64,000 nucleotides of DNA, from positions 1-64,000 of the forward strand of contig JBBQCD010000008.1 of NCBI GenBank assembly GCA_038318385.1. Direction: 5' to 3'. Shown here piece by piece: positions 46,652 to 54,369 of this stretch. Position 1 is the stretch's first letter. Every line of letters begins with the position of its first letter. Origin of the DNA: Schlegelella_A sp038318385. Its GTDB lineage: Bacteria > Pseudomonadota > Gammaproteobacteria > Burkholderiales > Burkholderiaceae_C. The notes under the pieces were generated by a model. That model was given only the letters and a program-made list of their open reading frames with translations. It searched no databases and was not told the origin of the DNA. Made by a program: the position numbers and the translations under genes.

Positions 46652-47934
46652 TGCCCCAGGGCCGCCGGCTCGCGGTGATCGGCGGTGGCTGGGCGGGTCT
46701 AGCCGCTGCGATCGAAGCGACGCGACGCGGCGACCGGGTGACGCTGTTCGAGATGGCGAACCGGCTCGGCGGCCGGGCCCGCTCCCTCGAGGTCGAGGGT
46801 CTGCTGCTCGACAACGGCCAGCACATCTGCATCGGCGCCTACGCCGAGACACTGCGCCTGCTGCGCGTGGTCGGTGTGTCCGAGGATGCCGCGTTTTTGC
46901 GCATGCCGTTGCGCATCGGCTACGCCGATGGCGCCAGCCTCGAACTGCGTGCCGGCGCGCCGATCTTCGCCTTCGCAGCGGCGGTCTGGCGGCATCCCCG
47001 CTGGTCGAGGGGTGCGCGCATGGCACTGCTGGCGTCGGCAGCCCGTTGGATGCTGAACCGGTTCCAGTGCGACCCCGCATGGACGGTGGATCAACTGGTG
47101 GCGGAGATGCCGGCTGATGTCAGAACGGAGCTGATCGAGCCCCTCTGCGTTGCCGCCCTCAACACGCCTTCAGACGAGGCCAGTGCCGTGATCTTCCTGC
47201 GGGTGCTGAAAGACGCGCTGTTTTCCGGAAGAGGCTCGGCCGATCTTCTGCTGCCGCGAGTCGATCTGGATCGGACATTCCCCGAGCCGGCACGGCGCTG
47301 GCTCGCCGCAGCGGGGGCTTTCATCAGGACCGGTCGACGGGTCGGGTCGCTCGATCGAGGTGACGGTGTCTGGAGCGTGGACGGCGAAGTCTTCGACGCG
47401 GTGGTGATGGCGGCAAGCCCCGTCGAGTCCGCACGCCTTGTCCGATCGCTCCGGCCGGACTGGGCAGATGCGGCGGCTGGACTGCCGTACGAGCCGATCG
47501 TCACGGTCTACCTGCGCAGCGGCGACACCGTACTGCCGCAACCCATGCTGGCGCTGCGATCCGGCGCCGGCGCTCCGGCGCAGTTCGTCTTCGATCGCGG
47601 GCAGCTGGGCGGCCCGCCGGGCTTGCTGGCGTTCGTCGTCAGCGGTGCCAAGGAATGGGTCGAGAGCGGCAGCGCGGCCACGGCGGACGCGACCCTCGCC
47701 CAGGCCCAGGTCGAGCTGGGCGGCCTGCTGCGCTGCCCCCTCGAAACCGTCCAGGTCGTGACGGAGAAGCGCGCCACCTTCCGGTGCTTCCCTGGCTTGC
47801 GCCGTCCCGTGATGCGGATCGCCCCCGGCCTCGTCGCCGCGGGCGACCATGTCGAGGGTCCGTATCCGTCATCGCTGGAAGGCGCCACCCGGTCGGGAGT
47901 TACGGCCGTCCAGGCCCTCTCGGAAGGCGCCTGA
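46651..47934 (+). CDS. hpnE: Hydroxysqualene dehydroxylase HpnE
   Basis: HpnE is an FAD-dependent amine oxidase-like enzyme that reduces hydroxysqualene to squalene. The 427-residue protein starts with the dinucleotide-binding loop VIGGGWAGLAAA (9-20), then MANRLGGRARS and LLLDNGQHICIGAY. The C-terminal GLVAAGDHVEGPYPSSLEGA closes the FAD site. Squalene-hopene cyclase is not in the window, so the final product (hopanoids or other triterpenes) is inferred from genome context only. Confidence 0.94.
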   Translation: MPQGRRLAVIGGGWAGLAAAIEATRRGDRVTLFEMANRLGGRARSLEVEGLLLDNGQHICIGAYAETLRLLRVVGVSEDAAFLRMPLRIGYADGASLELRAGAPIFAFAAAVWRHPRWSRGARMALLASAARWMLNRFQCDPAWTVDQLVAEMPADVRTELIEPLCVAALNTPSDEASAVIFLRVLKDALFSGRGSADLLLPRVDLDRTFPEPARRWLAAAGAFIRTGRRVGSLDRGDGVWSVDGEVFDAVVMAASPVESARLVRSLRPDWADAAAGLPYEPIVTVYLRSGDTVLPQPMLALRSGAGAPAQFVFDRGQLGGPPGLLAFVVSGAKEWVESGSAATADATLAQAQVELGGLLRCPLETVQVVTEKRATFRCFPGLRRPVMRIAPGLVAAGDHVEGPYPSSLEGATRSGVTAVQALSEGA

Positions 47935-47968
47935 AGTCGATTTTTGCGACATGCGGGGCGATCTCGTC

Positions 47969-48772
47969 ATGCAAAACGCGAACGGCGTGCCGCAGAATGT
48001 CGCCATGGGCAAGAACGAGCCACGCAAGGTCACGATCCAGGTTCTCGAACGGGCGTTCGCGCTGCTGGATCTGCTCGCCGCGCACCAGGACCCGATCTCG
48101 CTGAAATCGATCAGCGAGCAAACCGGCCTCCATCCGTCGACCGCGCACCGGATCCTCAACGACCTGACCATCGGTCGCTATGTCGACCGGCCCGAGGCCG
48201 GGAGCTACCGCCTCGGCATGCGAATGCTGGAAATGGGCAACCTGGTCAAGGCGCGGCTCGATGTGCGCGACGCGGCACTCGGCCCGATGCGAGAACTGCA
48301 CAAGGTCACGCACCAACCGGTCAACCTGTCGATGCGCCAGGGCGACGAGATCGTCTACATCGAGCGCGCCTACAGCGAACGCTCAGGGATGCAGGTGGTT
48401 CGCGCCATCGGCGGCCGTGCGCCGCTGCACCTGACGTCGGTCGGGAAGCTCTTCCTGGCACACGACGACCCGCAGCGGGTTCGCGCCTACGCGACGCGGA
48501 CGGGGCTCGCCGGCCACACCCGCAACAGCATCACCCAGATCGCCGCACTCGAGAGGGAGTTGTCCCGCGTCAATCAGTACGGGACCGCGCGAGACGACGA
48601 GGAACTGGAAGTCGGGGTGCGCTGCATGGCAGCGGGCATTCTCGATGACCAAGGCAAGCTGGTCGCCGGCCTGTCGATCTCCGCGCCCGCCGATCGTCTC
48701 GAGGAGGCCTGGCTGGAGCGCCTGCAGGCCACTGCGGCCCAGATCTCGGCGGCGCTCGGGCACCGCGCCTGA
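47969..48772 (+). CDS. IclR-family transcriptional regulator
   Basis: This 267-residue regulator has an N-terminal winged helix-turn-helix (VLERAFALLDLLAAHQDPISLKSISEQTGLHPSTAHRIL, shown here only as its position, about 24-62) and a C-terminal IclR ligand-binding domain with HLTSVGKLFLAH and GVRCMAAGILDDQGKLVAGLSIS. Its effector is unknown. It follows hpnE by 34 bases. Start choices are ATG at 47951, 47969 and 48005; I use 47969, which has GGGG about 9 bases upstream. Co-transcription with hpnCDE is likely, but regulation of that pathway is only a guess. Confidence 0.9.
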   Translation: MQNANGVPQNVAMGKNEPRKVTIQVLERAFALLDLLAAHQDPISLKSISEQTGLHPSTAHRILNDLTIGRYVDRPEAGSYRLGMRMLEMGNLVKARLDVRDAALGPMRELHKVTHQPVNLSMRQGDEIVYIERAYSERSGMQVVRAIGGRAPLHLTSVGKLFLAHDDPQRVRAYATRTGLAGHTRNSITQIAALERELSRVNQYGTARDDEELEVGVRCMAAGILDDQGKLVAGLSISAPADRLEEAWLERLQATAAQISAALGHRA

Positions 48773-48840
48773 CACGGACATCGCACTCGGACTTCCGAGC
48801 TGCGGGAGATCAGCCGTGCGACTTCAAAGCCGCCGGCACA

Positions 48841-49908
48841 TCAGGAGGAAAGCTTGGGCAGCGTAACCGGCTCGGGAGCCTGCGGCGCGAGAGCGGCCGG
48901 GACACCGTGGCCGTTGCTGATCCAGCGGCGGACACGTTCGGCATCGGCGATTCGCGAGTACTTGCCGGCCGAGTCGAGGAACACCATGATCAGCTTTCGA
49001 CCTGCCATCTTTGCCTGCATGACCAGGCAACGCCCCGCTTCGGAGATGTAGCCGGTCTTCTGCAGACCGATGTCCCACGATGGACTCCGAACCAAACCGT
49101 TGGTGTTTCGGAACTGGAGGGCGCGGTTGCCGACCTCGACCTGGTACTCCTGCGACGTCGACAGGTCACGGATGATCTGGTGCTCGTGCGCCGCATTGAC
49201 CAGGATTGCCAGGTCGTGGGCGCTCGATTGGTTCTTGCTCGACAGGCCGGTCGGCTCGACGTAGTGGGTGTCGTTCATGCCGAGGGCCATGGCCTTGCGG
49301 TTCATCGCTGTCACGAACGCGTCCATCCCACCCGGGTAGTAGCGGCCGAGGGCATGAGCGGCGCGATTCTCCGACGACATCAGCGCCAGGTGCAGCATTT
49401 CCTCGCGGCGCAGCTGGGTTCCGACGACCAGCCGCGAGCGACTGCCCTTCTCGGTGTCGATGTCGGCCTGGCTCACGGTGATCATCTCGTCGAGGGGCTG
49501 CTTGGCCTCGGTGACGACGAGCGCCGTCATCAGCTTGGTCAGCGAAGCGATCGGCAGCACCGCATCCGAATTCTTGCTGAACAGGACCTGATTGGTGTCC
49601 TGGTCGAGCACCAGGGCGACGCCGGATTTCAGATCGAGCGAATCGGAAACGGCATGCAGGCCGCTGAGCTGACCGAAGGATGGCTGGGCCGGGATCACCG
49701 CCACGGCCGACTTGCGAGATCCCGAATGGCGGGTCGAACGGACGGTGACGTGCTGCTTGTTGCGCAGCACCACGACCGGCTTCGACGCGGTGTGAGGACG
49801 TTTTTTGGCTTCACGGCCGGCCGCGTGGGAAGCCGTCGGCATTGTGATCGCCAAGGCCGCCACCGCGGCCACCAACCCACCTGTCACCCATTTCCCGATC
49901 GACGCCAC
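48841..49908 (-). CDS. pbpG: D-alanyl-D-alanine endopeptidase, PbpG-like (PBP7)
   Basis: This low-molecular-weight penicillin-binding protein of the S11 peptidase family cuts peptidoglycan cross-links. The 355-residue form starting at GTG 49908 has a signal peptide (residues 1-30). The active-site motifs are SLTK (S122, K125), SEN (S179-N181) and KTG (K284-G286). I prefer GTG 49908, with GAGGGA about 7 bases upstream, over the ATG at 49929, which has no ribosome binding site. A well-spaced promoter candidate lies at 49938-49966. It converges with the IclR gene. Confidence 0.93.
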   Translation of the reverse strand: MASIGKWVTGGLVAAVAALAITMPTASHAAGREAKKRPHTASKPVVVLRNKQHVTVRSTRHSGSRKSAVAVIPAQPSFGQLSGLHAVSDSLDLKSGVALVLDQDTNQVLFSKNSDAVLPIASLTKLMTALVVTEAKQPLDEMITVSQADIDTEKGSRSRLVVGTQLRREEMLHLALMSSENRAAHALGRYYPGGMDAFVTAMNRKAMALGMNDTHYVEPTGLSSKNQSSAHDLAILVNAAHEHQIIRDLSTSQEYQVEVGNRALQFRNTNGLVRSPSWDIGLQKTGYISEAGRCLVMQAKMAGRKLIMVFLDSAGKYSRIADAERVRRWISNGHGVPAALAPQAPEPVTLPKLSS

Positions 49909-49937
49909 GGCAATTCCCTCGCACCCCATGGCGCCCG

Positions 49938-49966
49938 AGTGTATGTGAATGAAAAAAACCGCGCAA
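49938..49966 (-). promoter_or_regulatory. Candidate promoter for pbpG
   Basis: TTGCGC (49966 to 49961) and TACACT (49943 to 49938) are 17 bases apart on the minus strand, predicting a start near 49931 and a 23-base leader to GTG 49908. The spacer contains a T run. Matches are partial but spacing is optimal. Confidence 0.4.
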
Positions 49967-49994
49967 GATCAAAACGTTACGTAGTACTCCTAAA

Positions 49995-50014
49995 GTCACG
50001 ACTGCAGTCGTGAC
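49995..50014. repeat. Perfect 20-bp palindrome between leuA and pbpG
   Basis: GTCACGACTGCAGTCGTGAC reads the same on both strands. It lies 15 bases after the leuA stop and 29 bases upstream of the pbpG -35 box. As RNA it could form an 8-bp stem with a 4-base loop, followed in the leuA direction only by TTTAGG, a weak U-tract. It may be a leuA terminator or an operator for pbpG; sequence alone does not decide. Confidence 0.6.
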
Positions 50015-50028
50015 ATGAATCACGCCAA

Positions 50029-51570
50029 TCAGCCCTGAGCAGCGACCCGTACGACCTTGCTGTGGAGCTTGTTCAACGCTGCAAGGTAGGCCTTGGCGGA
50101 CGCCACGACGATGTCGGGATCGGATCCCACGCCGTTGACCACCCTGCCTCCGTGCTGCAGTCGAATCGTCACTTCACCCTGCGATTCTGTGCTGCCCGAT
50201 GTGATGGCATTGACCGAATAGAGCAGCATTTCGGCACCAGAACAGGCCTTCTTCTCGATCGCCTTGAGACTCGCATCCACCGGTCCGTTGCCATCGCTTT
50301 CGGAGTGTTCCTCGGTATCGCCGGCGACAAAGGCCACCGTCGCATGCGGGCGCTCTCCCATCTCGGAATGCTGCGACAGTGCCAGCAACCTGTAGTGCTC
50401 CTTTTCCGAAGTCACGGACTCGTCCATCACCAGGGCGAGGATGTCCTCGTCGAAGATGTCGCTCTTGCGATCGGCGAGCTCCTTGAAGCGGGCGAACGCC
50501 GAATTGACGTCGGCCTCCGACGCCAGTTCGATGCCCAGATCCTGGAGCCGCTGCTTGAAGGCGTTGCGCCCGGAGAGCTTGCCGAGCACGATCTTGTTGG
50601 CGGCCCAGCCGACGTCCTCGGCGCGCATGATCTCGTAGGTGTCGCGCGCTTTCAGCACGCCGTCCTGGTGGATGCCGGAGGCATGCGCGAAGGCGTTGGC
50701 ACCGACCACCGCCTTGTTCGGCTGGACCACGAAACCGGTGGTCTGGGAAACCAGGCGCGAGATCGGCACGATGTGCGTGGCGTCGATCGCGCAGTCGAGC
50801 TTGAAGTAGTCCTTGCGGGTCTTGACCGCCATGACGACCTCCTCGAGCGAGCAGTTGCCGGCGCGTTCGCCGAGGCCGTTGATCGTGCACTCGATCTGCC
50901 GCGCACCGCCGATCGTCACGCCGGCCAGCGAATTCGCGACCGCCATGCCGAGATCGTTGTGGCAATGAACCGACCAGACCGCCTTGTCGGAGTTGGGGAT
51001 GCGGGTGCGCAGGTCGCGGATGAAGTTGCCGTACAGCTCGGGAACGGCGTACCCGACCGTATCCGGGATGTTGATGGTCGTCGCGCCCTCGGCGATCACG
51101 TCCTCGAGCACGCGGCACAGGAAATCCGGATCCGAGCGATAGCCGTCCTCGGGCGAAAACTCTACGTTGCCGGACAGATTGCGGGCGAATCGCGTCGCCA
51201 GCCGCGCCTGCTCGTGGACCTGCTCGGGGGTCATCCGCAACTTCTTCTCCATGTGCAGCGCACTCGTTGCGAGGAAGAGGTGGATGCGGGTCGAGTGACC
51301 ACCCTCGAGCGCTTCGGCCGCGCGCGCGATGTCGCGGTCGTTGGCTCGGGCGAGCGAACACACCGTCGCTTCCTTGATCGCCTGGGCGATGGCGCGCACG
51401 GCTTCGAAGTCGCCGTTCGACGACGCCGCGAACCCGGCCTCGATGACGTCGACCTTCAGGCGCTCGAGCTGGCGCGCGATGCGCAGCTTCTCATCCTTGG
51501 TCATCGAGGCGCCGGGCGACTGCTCGCCGTCGCGCAAGGTGGTGTCGAGAATGATCAGCTTGTCTGCCAT
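50029..51570 (-). CDS. leuA: 2-isopropylmalate synthase
   Basis: LeuA condenses 2-oxoisovalerate and acetyl-CoA, the committed step to leucine. The 513-residue protein has the catalytic barrel with LDTTLRDGEQSPG (8-20), the metal-binding HCHNDLGMAVANS and a GNCSLEEVVMA region. A C-terminal regulatory domain binds leucine (about 390-513). The ATG at 51570 has AGGAGT seven bases upstream. An attenuator with a leucine-rich leader peptide precedes it at 51610-51745. LeuB, LeuC and LeuD are not in the window. Confidence 0.97.
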   Translation of the reverse strand: MADKLIILDTTLRDGEQSPGASMTKDEKLRIARQLERLKVDVIEAGFAASSNGDFEAVRAIAQAIKEATVCSLARANDRDIARAAEALEGGHSTRIHLFLATSALHMEKKLRMTPEQVHEQARLATRFARNLSGNVEFSPEDGYRSDPDFLCRVLEDVIAEGATTINIPDTVGYAVPELYGNFIRDLRTRIPNSDKAVWSVHCHNDLGMAVANSLAGVTIGGARQIECTINGLGERAGNCSLEEVVMAVKTRKDYFKLDCAIDATHIVPISRLVSQTTGFVVQPNKAVVGANAFAHASGIHQDGVLKARDTYEIMRAEDVGWAANKIVLGKLSGRNAFKQRLQDLGIELASEADVNSAFARFKELADRKSDIFDEDILALVMDESVTSEKEHYRLLALSQHSEMGERPHATVAFVAGDTEEHSESDGNGPVDASLKAIEKKACSGAEMLLYSVNAITSGSTESQGEVTIRLQHGGRVVNGVGSDPDIVVASAKAYLAALNKLHSKVVRVAAQG

Positions 51571-51609
51571 GGGAAGACTCCTGGTGATGACGGTGCGAAA
51601 GCGGTCTGG

Positions 51610-51645
51610 AAAACAAAACGGCCCGCTGCAGGTAGCAAGCGGGCC
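51610..51645 (-). terminator. Attenuator terminator upstream of leuA
   Basis: GGCCCGCT at 51620-51627 pairs perfectly with AGCGGGCC at 51638-51645 around a 10-base loop. In the leuA direction it is followed by GTTTTGTTTT (51610-51619). It lies 40 bases upstream of the leuA ATG and 28 bases after the leader peptide stop. The promoter-proximal arm GGCCCG can instead pair with CGGGCT at 51680-51685 inside the leader peptide gene, a possible antiterminator. Confidence 0.85.
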
Positions 51646-51673
51646 GGTGGACGAAACGTTGGAGCGTGATCGA

Positions 51674-51733
51674 TCAGCGAGCCCGTGGTACCCCAAGAAG
51701 AAGCAGTAGCGTGGCTGCGGTCGAGAACGTCAT
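51674..51733 (-). CDS. leuL: leuA leader peptide (attenuation)
   Basis: This short reading frame encodes MTFSTAATLLLLLGVPRAR. Residues 9-13 are five consecutive leucines, coded CTA CTG CTT CTT CTT. CTA and CTT are rare in the neighbouring genes, which use CTG and CTC. The frame ends TGA at 51674-51676, with the terminator hairpin starting 28 bases later. Stalling at these codons when charged tRNA-Leu is scarce would leave the CGGGCT segment free to pair with the terminator arm and let RNA polymerase continue into leuA. There is no ribosome binding site, and the -10 box predicts a transcript starting exactly at the ATG, so translation may be leaderless. Too short for standard gene finding. Confidence 0.85.
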   Translation of the reverse strand: MTFSTAATLLLLLGVPRAR

Positions 51734-51739
51734 GGGATC

Positions 51740-51769
51740 AATATAGCACGGGAACTGCAGCGGCGTCGA
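51740..51769 (-). promoter_or_regulatory. Promoter of the leu leader and leuA (extended -10)
   Basis: TATATT (51745 to 51740) is preceded by TGC, an extended -10 element, and by TCGACG (51769 to 51764) at 18 bases. The predicted start, seven bases after the box, is 51733, the first base of the leader peptide ATG. The ilvB promoter candidate has the same layout. Confidence 0.55.
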
Positions 51770-51782
51770 CCGGCTCCCCGGC

Positions 51783-52688
51783 TCAACGATGCAGCCCTTC
51801 CTCGTCGGGCTCGTCGGTGGAGGTGGCGATCACGCTCACCGGCCGGCCTTTGGCGCGACGCCAGACATAGACACCGTAGCCAGAAACGCCGTAGATCAGG
51901 AACAGGCTGAAGAACACCAGCGGCGGATGGTAGGCCAGCACCGCGAAGCCGAGCGCGATCGCGACGATCACGACGAAGGGGACCGTGCGTTTGAAGCTGA
52001 CGTCCTTGAAACTGTAGAAGGGCACGTTCGTCACCATCGTCAGCCCCGCGTAGAGCGTCAGGGCAAAGGCCGACCAGGTCAGCCACTCGATCTTCGCCAC
52101 GTCGCGAAAGCCGTACGTGTCCATCACCCAGATGAAGCCGACCACGACCGCTGCGGCGGCCGGACTCGGCAGACCCTGGAAGAAGCGCTTGTCGACGACG
52201 GCGATGTTGGTGTTGAAGCGCGCCAGCCGCAAGGCGGCACCGGAGCAGTAGATGAACGCGGCGATCCAGCCGAGCTTGCCCAGGCCCTTGAGGGCCCACT
52301 CGTAGACGATCAGCGCCGGTGCGGCGCCGAAGCTCACCATGTCGGACAGGCTGTCCATCTGCTCGCCGAACGCACTCTGGGTATTGGTCATGCGGGCGAC
52401 CCGACCGTCGAGGCTGTCGAGCACCATCGCGCAGAAGACGCCGATGGCGGCCTGCTCGAAGCTCCCGTTCATGGCCATCACGACGGCATAGAAGCCGCCG
52501 AACAAGGCTGCCAGCGTGAACAGGTTGGGCAGGATGTAGATGCCCTTGCGACGCCGGCGAGGCGCTCCCTCGACGGCGTCATCGTCGATCGTCTCGACCT
52601 CGTCGACGGGGACCAGCAGGTCCCGTGACCGGTCCCCCGCGCGCCTCAATTGCGCGACTGGTCGACGAGGCGATTCTTCTTGATCCAC
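51783..52688 (-). CDS. pssA: CDP-diacylglycerol-serine O-phosphatidyltransferase
   Basis: PssA makes phosphatidylserine, the precursor of phosphatidylethanolamine, in the inner membrane. The 301-residue form has a polar N-terminus, then several transmembrane helices. The CDP-alcohol phosphotransferase motif appears as DSLDGRVARMTNTQSAFGEQMDSLSD in the first third (reported here by position, about 91-116). The start is uncertain. GTG at 52688 overlaps ilvC by 43 bases, while TTG at 52649 would give a 4-base TTGA overlap and 288 residues. Both leave the conserved KGIYILPNLFTLAALF intact. The gene sits inside the branched-chain amino acid block, a known betaproteobacterial arrangement. Confidence 0.92.
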   Translation of the reverse strand: MDQEESPRRPVAQLRRAGDRSRDLLVPVDEVETIDDDAVEGAPRRRRKGIYILPNLFTLAALFGGFYAVVMAMNGSFEQAAIGVFCAMVLDSLDGRVARMTNTQSAFGEQMDSLSDMVSFGAAPALIVYEWALKGLGKLGWIAAFIYCSGAALRLARFNTNIAVVDKRFFQGLPSPAAAAVVVGFIWVMDTYGFRDVAKIEWLTWSAFALTLYAGLTMVTNVPFYSFKDVSFKRTVPFVVIVAIALGFAVLAYHPPLVFFSLFLIYGVSGYGVYVWRRAKGRPVSVIATSTDEPDEEGLHR

Positions 52689-53662
52689 GGCATCATCGCC
52701 CGGAGTTGCTCGCCGACCACTTCGATCGGATGCTCGGCCATCAGGCGGCGCCGCGAGAGCAGCGTCGGCGCGCCAGCGCGATTCTCCGTGATGAAGCTCT
52801 TAGCATACTCACCCGTCTGGATGTCCTTGAGCGTCTGGCGCATGACCTCGCGGGTCTGTTCGTTGATGATCTTCGGCCCGGTCACGTACTCGCCGTACTC
52901 GGCGTTGTTCGAGATCGAGTAGTTCATATTCGCGATGCCGCCCTCGTAGATCAGGTCGACGATCAGCTTGAGCTCGTGCAGGCACTCGAAATAGGCCATC
53001 TCGGGCGCGTAGCCGGCCTCGGTGAGCGTCTCGAAGCCGGCCTTGATGAGTTCGACCGTGCCACCGCACAGCACGGCCTGCTCGCCGAACAGGTCGGTCT
53101 CGGTCTCCTCGCGGAAATTGGTCTCGATGACGCCGGCCTTGCCGCCGCCATTGGCCGCGGCATAGCTGAGCGCCAGATCGCGCGCCTTGCCGGACTTATC
53201 GGCGTGGACGGCGATGAGGTGCGGCACGCCGCCGCCCTGGGTGTAGGTCGAGCGCACGGTGTGGCCCGGCGCTTTCGGCGCGACCATCCAGACGTCGAGA
53301 TCGTCACGCGGGACGACCTGGCCGTAGTGCACGTTGAAGCCATGAGCGAAAGCGAGCGACGCGCCCTGCTTCATGTGGGGGCCGACGTCTTCGCGGTAGA
53401 CGGTGGCGATCTGCTCGTCGGGCAGCAGCATCATGACGATGTCGGCCTTCTTGACCGCCTCGGCGACTTCCGCGACCTTCAGGCCGGCCTTCTCCGCCTT
53501 GGTCCACGACGCGCCGCCCCGGCGCAATCCGACGGTGACGCGCACGCCGCTGTCGTTGAGGTTCTGCGCGTGCGCATGCCCCTGGGAACCGTAACCGACG
53601 ATCGTGACGTCCTTGCCCTTCACCAGGCTCAGGTCGGCGTCCTTGTCGTAATAGACCTTCAT
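52646..53662 (-). CDS. ilvC: Ketol-acid reductoisomerase
   Basis: IlvC rearranges and reduces acetolactate or acetohydroxybutyrate in valine, leucine and isoleucine synthesis. The 338-residue class I enzyme starts MKVYYDKDADLSLVKGK. It has the NADPH loop GYGSQGHAHAQN and the Mg-binding DLFGEQAVLCGG and CLHELKLIVDLIYEGG segments. The ATG at 53662 has AAAGGAGAG upstream. It lies 51 bases after ilvN. Confidence 0.97.
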   Translation of the reverse strand: MKVYYDKDADLSLVKGKDVTIVGYGSQGHAHAQNLNDSGVRVTVGLRRGGASWTKAEKAGLKVAEVAEAVKKADIVMMLLPDEQIATVYREDVGPHMKQGASLAFAHGFNVHYGQVVPRDDLDVWMVAPKAPGHTVRSTYTQGGGVPHLIAVHADKSGKARDLALSYAAANGGGKAGVIETNFREETETDLFGEQAVLCGGTVELIKAGFETLTEAGYAPEMAYFECLHELKLIVDLIYEGGIANMNYSISNNAEYGEYVTGPKIINEQTREVMRQTLKDIQTGEYAKSFITENRAGAPTLLSRRRLMAEHPIEVVGEQLRAMMPWIKKNRLVDQSRN

Positions 53663-53712
53663 GCTCTTGCTCTCCTTTGAATCATTTCAGGATGGGTGGC
53701 GACGGGTCGCCT

Positions 53713-54204
53713 TCAGACGCGCAGGATGCGCTCGCCGCGACCGATGCCGCTGGTGCCGGTTCGCACGGTCTCGAGGATCGAAGGCCGGTCGACAGCGCCG
53801 ATGAACGCATCAAGCTTTCCCTGGTCTCCGGTCAGCTCGATGGTGTAGCTCTTTTCGGTGACGTCGATGATGCGGGCGCGGAAGATCTCGACCATCCGCA
53901 TCATCTCCTCGCGCTCCTTGCCGACGGCGCGCACCTTGATCAGCATCATTTCACGTTCCGTGAAGGCGCCCTCGGTCAGATCGACGACCTTCACCACCTC
54001 GATCAAGCGATTCAGGTGCTTGGTGATCTGCTCGATCACCTCGTCCGAGCCGGTCGTCACGATGGTCATGCGAGACAGCGACGCGTCCTCGGTCGGGGCG
54101 ACGGTCAGGCTCTCGATGTTGTAGCCGCGCGCCGAGAAGAGCGCGACCACGCGGGAAAGCGCTCCAGGCTCGTTCTCGAGCAGCAACGCGATGACGTGTT
54201 TCAT
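53713..54204 (-). CDS. ilvN: Acetolactate synthase small (regulatory) subunit
   Basis: This 163-residue subunit makes acetohydroxyacid synthase sensitive to valine. An ACT domain starts MKHVIALLLENEPGALSRV and continues through GYNIESLTVAPTED; the C-terminal domain covers about 85-163. Size matches the IlvH type. It lies 165 bases after ilvB. Confidence 0.96.
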   Translation of the reverse strand: MKHVIALLLENEPGALSRVVALFSARGYNIESLTVAPTEDASLSRMTIVTTGSDEVIEQITKHLNRLIEVVKVVDLTEGAFTEREMMLIKVRAVGKEREEMMRMVEIFRARIIDVTEKSYTIELTGDQGKLDAFIGAVDRPSILETVRTGTSGIGRGERILRV

Positions 54205-54369
54205 GTGCAGTGTCGTTCGCCTCTTCGGTGCCGTGCGGCGGTAACCGTCCGGTCCTCGAGCGCGTCCGTTCGCAGGTGGTGGTTCAAAAAGTCCGCAGTC
54301 GTGCGGTGCCTGGCGAAACCGGCGATGCGCGGCGCGGTAACGCCTCGCCCGCAGATCCCGTTGCGCACC

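Noticed and set aside
48786..48799. CTCGG-ACTT-CCGAG hairpin between the IclR gene and pbpG
   Set aside because: Five base pairs with no T run on either side; too weak to call a terminator.
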